A DNA stretch of 64,000 bases from JABDQZ01 sp050049775 (GTDB lineage: Bacteria > Pseudomonadota > Gammaproteobacteria > Chromatiales > Chromatiaceae), in assembly GCA_050049775.1 (NCBI GenBank), contig JASFVP010000010.1, positions 1 through 64,000 of the forward strand, read 5' to 3'. A program made the translations under genes and the position numbers. Position 1 is the first letter of the stretch; each line of letters opens with the position of its first letter. Of this stretch, positions 62,814 through 64,000 are shown piece by piece. A model generated the notes under the pieces. The model did no database searches, had not been told where the DNA came from, and saw only the letters and a list, made by a program, of their open reading frames with translations.

Positions 62814-64000
62814 TCAGAATTCATACTTGATGCCAGCGTAAACAGACCTTCCCATACCGGGCACAGCGATGCCCCACGGCATATCGGCCGGCCTGAAGGT
62901 CATGGTGGTTCCCTGGCCTGTATAGGTGCCACCGGTTGGCAGGTAATAGAATTTATCGAAGATATTTTCAATACCCAGATCCAGCTGGAGGCCGTTCCAT
63001 GAACGTGAAGTGCGCAGGTTGAACAGGCCATAGCCATCGGTTGTCACTTCGTTGCGGATATCGGAGACATCGTCTTTTTCATCCACCACGATCCATTCGA
63101 GCTGGCTGGCCCAGCCGCCATAGCTGTTGGTCACGGTAAACTTGCCGTTCAGCGGCATGATGTTGTAGAGATCGTCGCCGGTATCCCGGTTTTCGCCATT
63201 TGTGTAACTGATCAACCCAGTCAGTCCCCAGTCGCCAAAGCTGTTGCTGCCGAGAGACAGATGCCCGGACAGATCCAGACCATAGATGCGCGCCGACTGG
63301 TTGGCGTATTGCAACACATTGAAGGTATCCTGCGCCCAGGCGACTGTCGCACCCGGAGCGGCAATGGCATCGATATAGTCCGTTACGTGCGTGTAATAAG
63401 GCGTCGCCGCAAACGCCCAGTTGTTGTCTGCGGCATGGAAATCAAAGGTCGCTGACAGCGTATGGGCTTTTTCCGGCTTGAGGTTGACGTCACCGACATA
63501 ACCGTTGCCATCACCGGCCGTGTTGTTCATGACCGACGCCATGGTCCAGTTTGACCAGGTATAACGCTCGTAAAGATTGGGTGAACGCACCTTGCGCGAA
63601 ACACCCAGGCTGATATCCAGATTGTCATTGTAGGCAAAGCGCGTGAGAGCCGTCAGGTCGATATTGTAATCCGTCTGTTTGTGATCCAGCGCGTTAAATG
63701 CGGTCGAATCAATCAACTGATTACTGCCCATCATATTGGTGTTGGCATAGCCATGCACATCATCCGCATTGGTCGTAACCTGCTCGACACGGATGCCTAA
63801 CAACGTCATCAAGTCCTGGTTTTGTTGTGCTTCCCATTCGGTAAAAACCGCGAGTCGATCGCGTTGCCCGTTGTTGATGTTCAGAAAGGTATTCGGCCCC
63901 ATCATCATGGAATTGGCGACCGCCGGCCAATAGTCATCCAGGCGATAACGCAGGTACTCAACGCCAAAGCGCAGCAGGTCTTTTTCAGACAGGTCATATT
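62814..64000 (-). CDS. TonB-dependent outer-membrane receptor (C-terminal part, runs off the window)
   Basis: At least 395 residues of beta-barrel, the start being beyond the right edge. Alternating amphipathic strands, R-K-V-R-S-P-N-L-Y-E-R-Y-T-W-S (the TonB-receptor R-x-P-x-L-x-E-R-Y/F motif), L-K-P-E-K-A-H-T-L-S-A and a terminal aromatic residue in V-Y-A-G-I-K-Y-E-F are diagnostic. The R-S-P-N-L-Y-E-R-Y and M-M-M-G-P-N-T-F segments are reminiscent of copper/vitamin B12-type receptors (OprC/NosA-like), but the substrate cannot be called. Confidence 0.9.
   Translation of the reverse strand, partial: YDLSEKDLLRFGVEYLRYRLDDYWPAVANSMMMGPNTFLNINNGQRDRLAVFTEWEAQQNQDLMTLLGIRVEQVTTNADDVHGYANTNMMGSNQLIDSTAFNALDHKQTDYNIDLTALTRFAYNDNLDISLGVSRKVRSPNLYERYTWSNWTMASVMNNTAGDGNGYVGDVNLKPEKAHTLSATFDFHAADNNWAFAATPYYTHVTDYIDAIAAPGATVAWAQDTFNVLQYANQSARIYGLDLSGHLSLGSNSFGDWGLTGLISYTNGENRDTGDDLYNIMPLNGKFTVTNSYGGWASQLEWIVVDEKDDVSDIRNEVTTDGYGLFNLRTSRSWNGLQLDLGIENIFDKFYYLPTGGTYTGQGTTMTFRPADMPWGIAVPGMGRSVYAGIKYEF

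Overview
The window reads as a chromosomal segment of a halophilic or halotolerant, sulfur-oxidising gammaproteobacterium. It is close to 55% G+C by eye, densely coding and has short intergenic gaps. Three things point that way. It starts with the two-enzyme glycine-to-betaine methylation pathway of extreme halophiles. It carries a soxXAKYZB thiosulfate-oxidation operon without soxCD, next to a sulfur-globule-type protein gene. The housekeeping genes (EF-P/EpmA/EpmB, Psd, NadA, two-cone NrdA/NrdB) are of gammaproteobacterial type. I cannot fix the genus without a database search. I see no rRNA, tRNA, CRISPR array, insertion sequence or prophage.

Layout. 0-1.7 kb: betaine synthesis (gsmt, sdmt). 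1.9-6.4 kb: a Wzz-like chain-length protein with an unusual recombinase-like C-terminus, a REC-PP2C response regulator, a small secreted protein and a CvfB-like S1 RNA-binding protein. 6.4-14.6 kb: a sulfur island on the minus strand (soxXAKYZB, then a TtrSR-like two-component system), facing a plus-strand sulfur-globule protein gene whose promoter carries three evenly spaced palindromes. 14.7-17.4 kb: a c-haem HAMP receptor coupled to a Ser/Thr kinase, and a small membrane protein. 17.5-29.8 kb: a thirteen-gene Tad/Flp pilus locus (pilin, TadE/G-like proteins, CpaB with a tandem-repeat domain, secretin, FHA-CpaF ATPase, TadB, TadC, DUF192, TPR lipoprotein, TadE). No prepilin peptidase or CpaE/TadZ is seen. 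29.8-38.9 kb: mixed housekeeping genes (CAP-domain protein, SprT, GalE, MsrB, aminotransferase, Sco, Psd, and the EpmA/EF-P/EpmB set that makes and modifies EF-P). 39.0-43.9 kb: a PilZ-like protein paired with a degenerate FimX-like GGDEF/EAL protein, then a 5'-nucleotidase. 43.9-47.7 kb: poorly characterised envelope genes (coiled-coil membrane protein, TPR protein, ParA-like ATPase, two secreted proteins sharing an F-R-P motif). 47.8-53.1 kb: an RND efflux operon whose pump carries a histone-H1-like lysine-rich tail. 53.6-57.9 kb: dynamin-like GTPase, frameshifted ROK sugar kinase, NadA, SirB2. 58.4-62.6 kb: nrdAB. 62.8 kb to the end: the C-terminal part of a TonB-dependent receptor.

How the parts relate. 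Thiosulfate oxidation without SoxCD is expected to leave sulfane sulfur that is stored as globules, which fits the adjacent sulfur-globule protein; the TtrSR-like pair between them is the natural candidate regulator. The most unexpected signal is regulatory. The promoter of nrdA (DnaA box, two NrdR-type boxes 16 bp apart, -35 and -10) has a near-copy with the same spacing, on the opposite strand, in front of the RND efflux operon 5 kb away. This suggests that the pump is expressed with ribonucleotide reductase.
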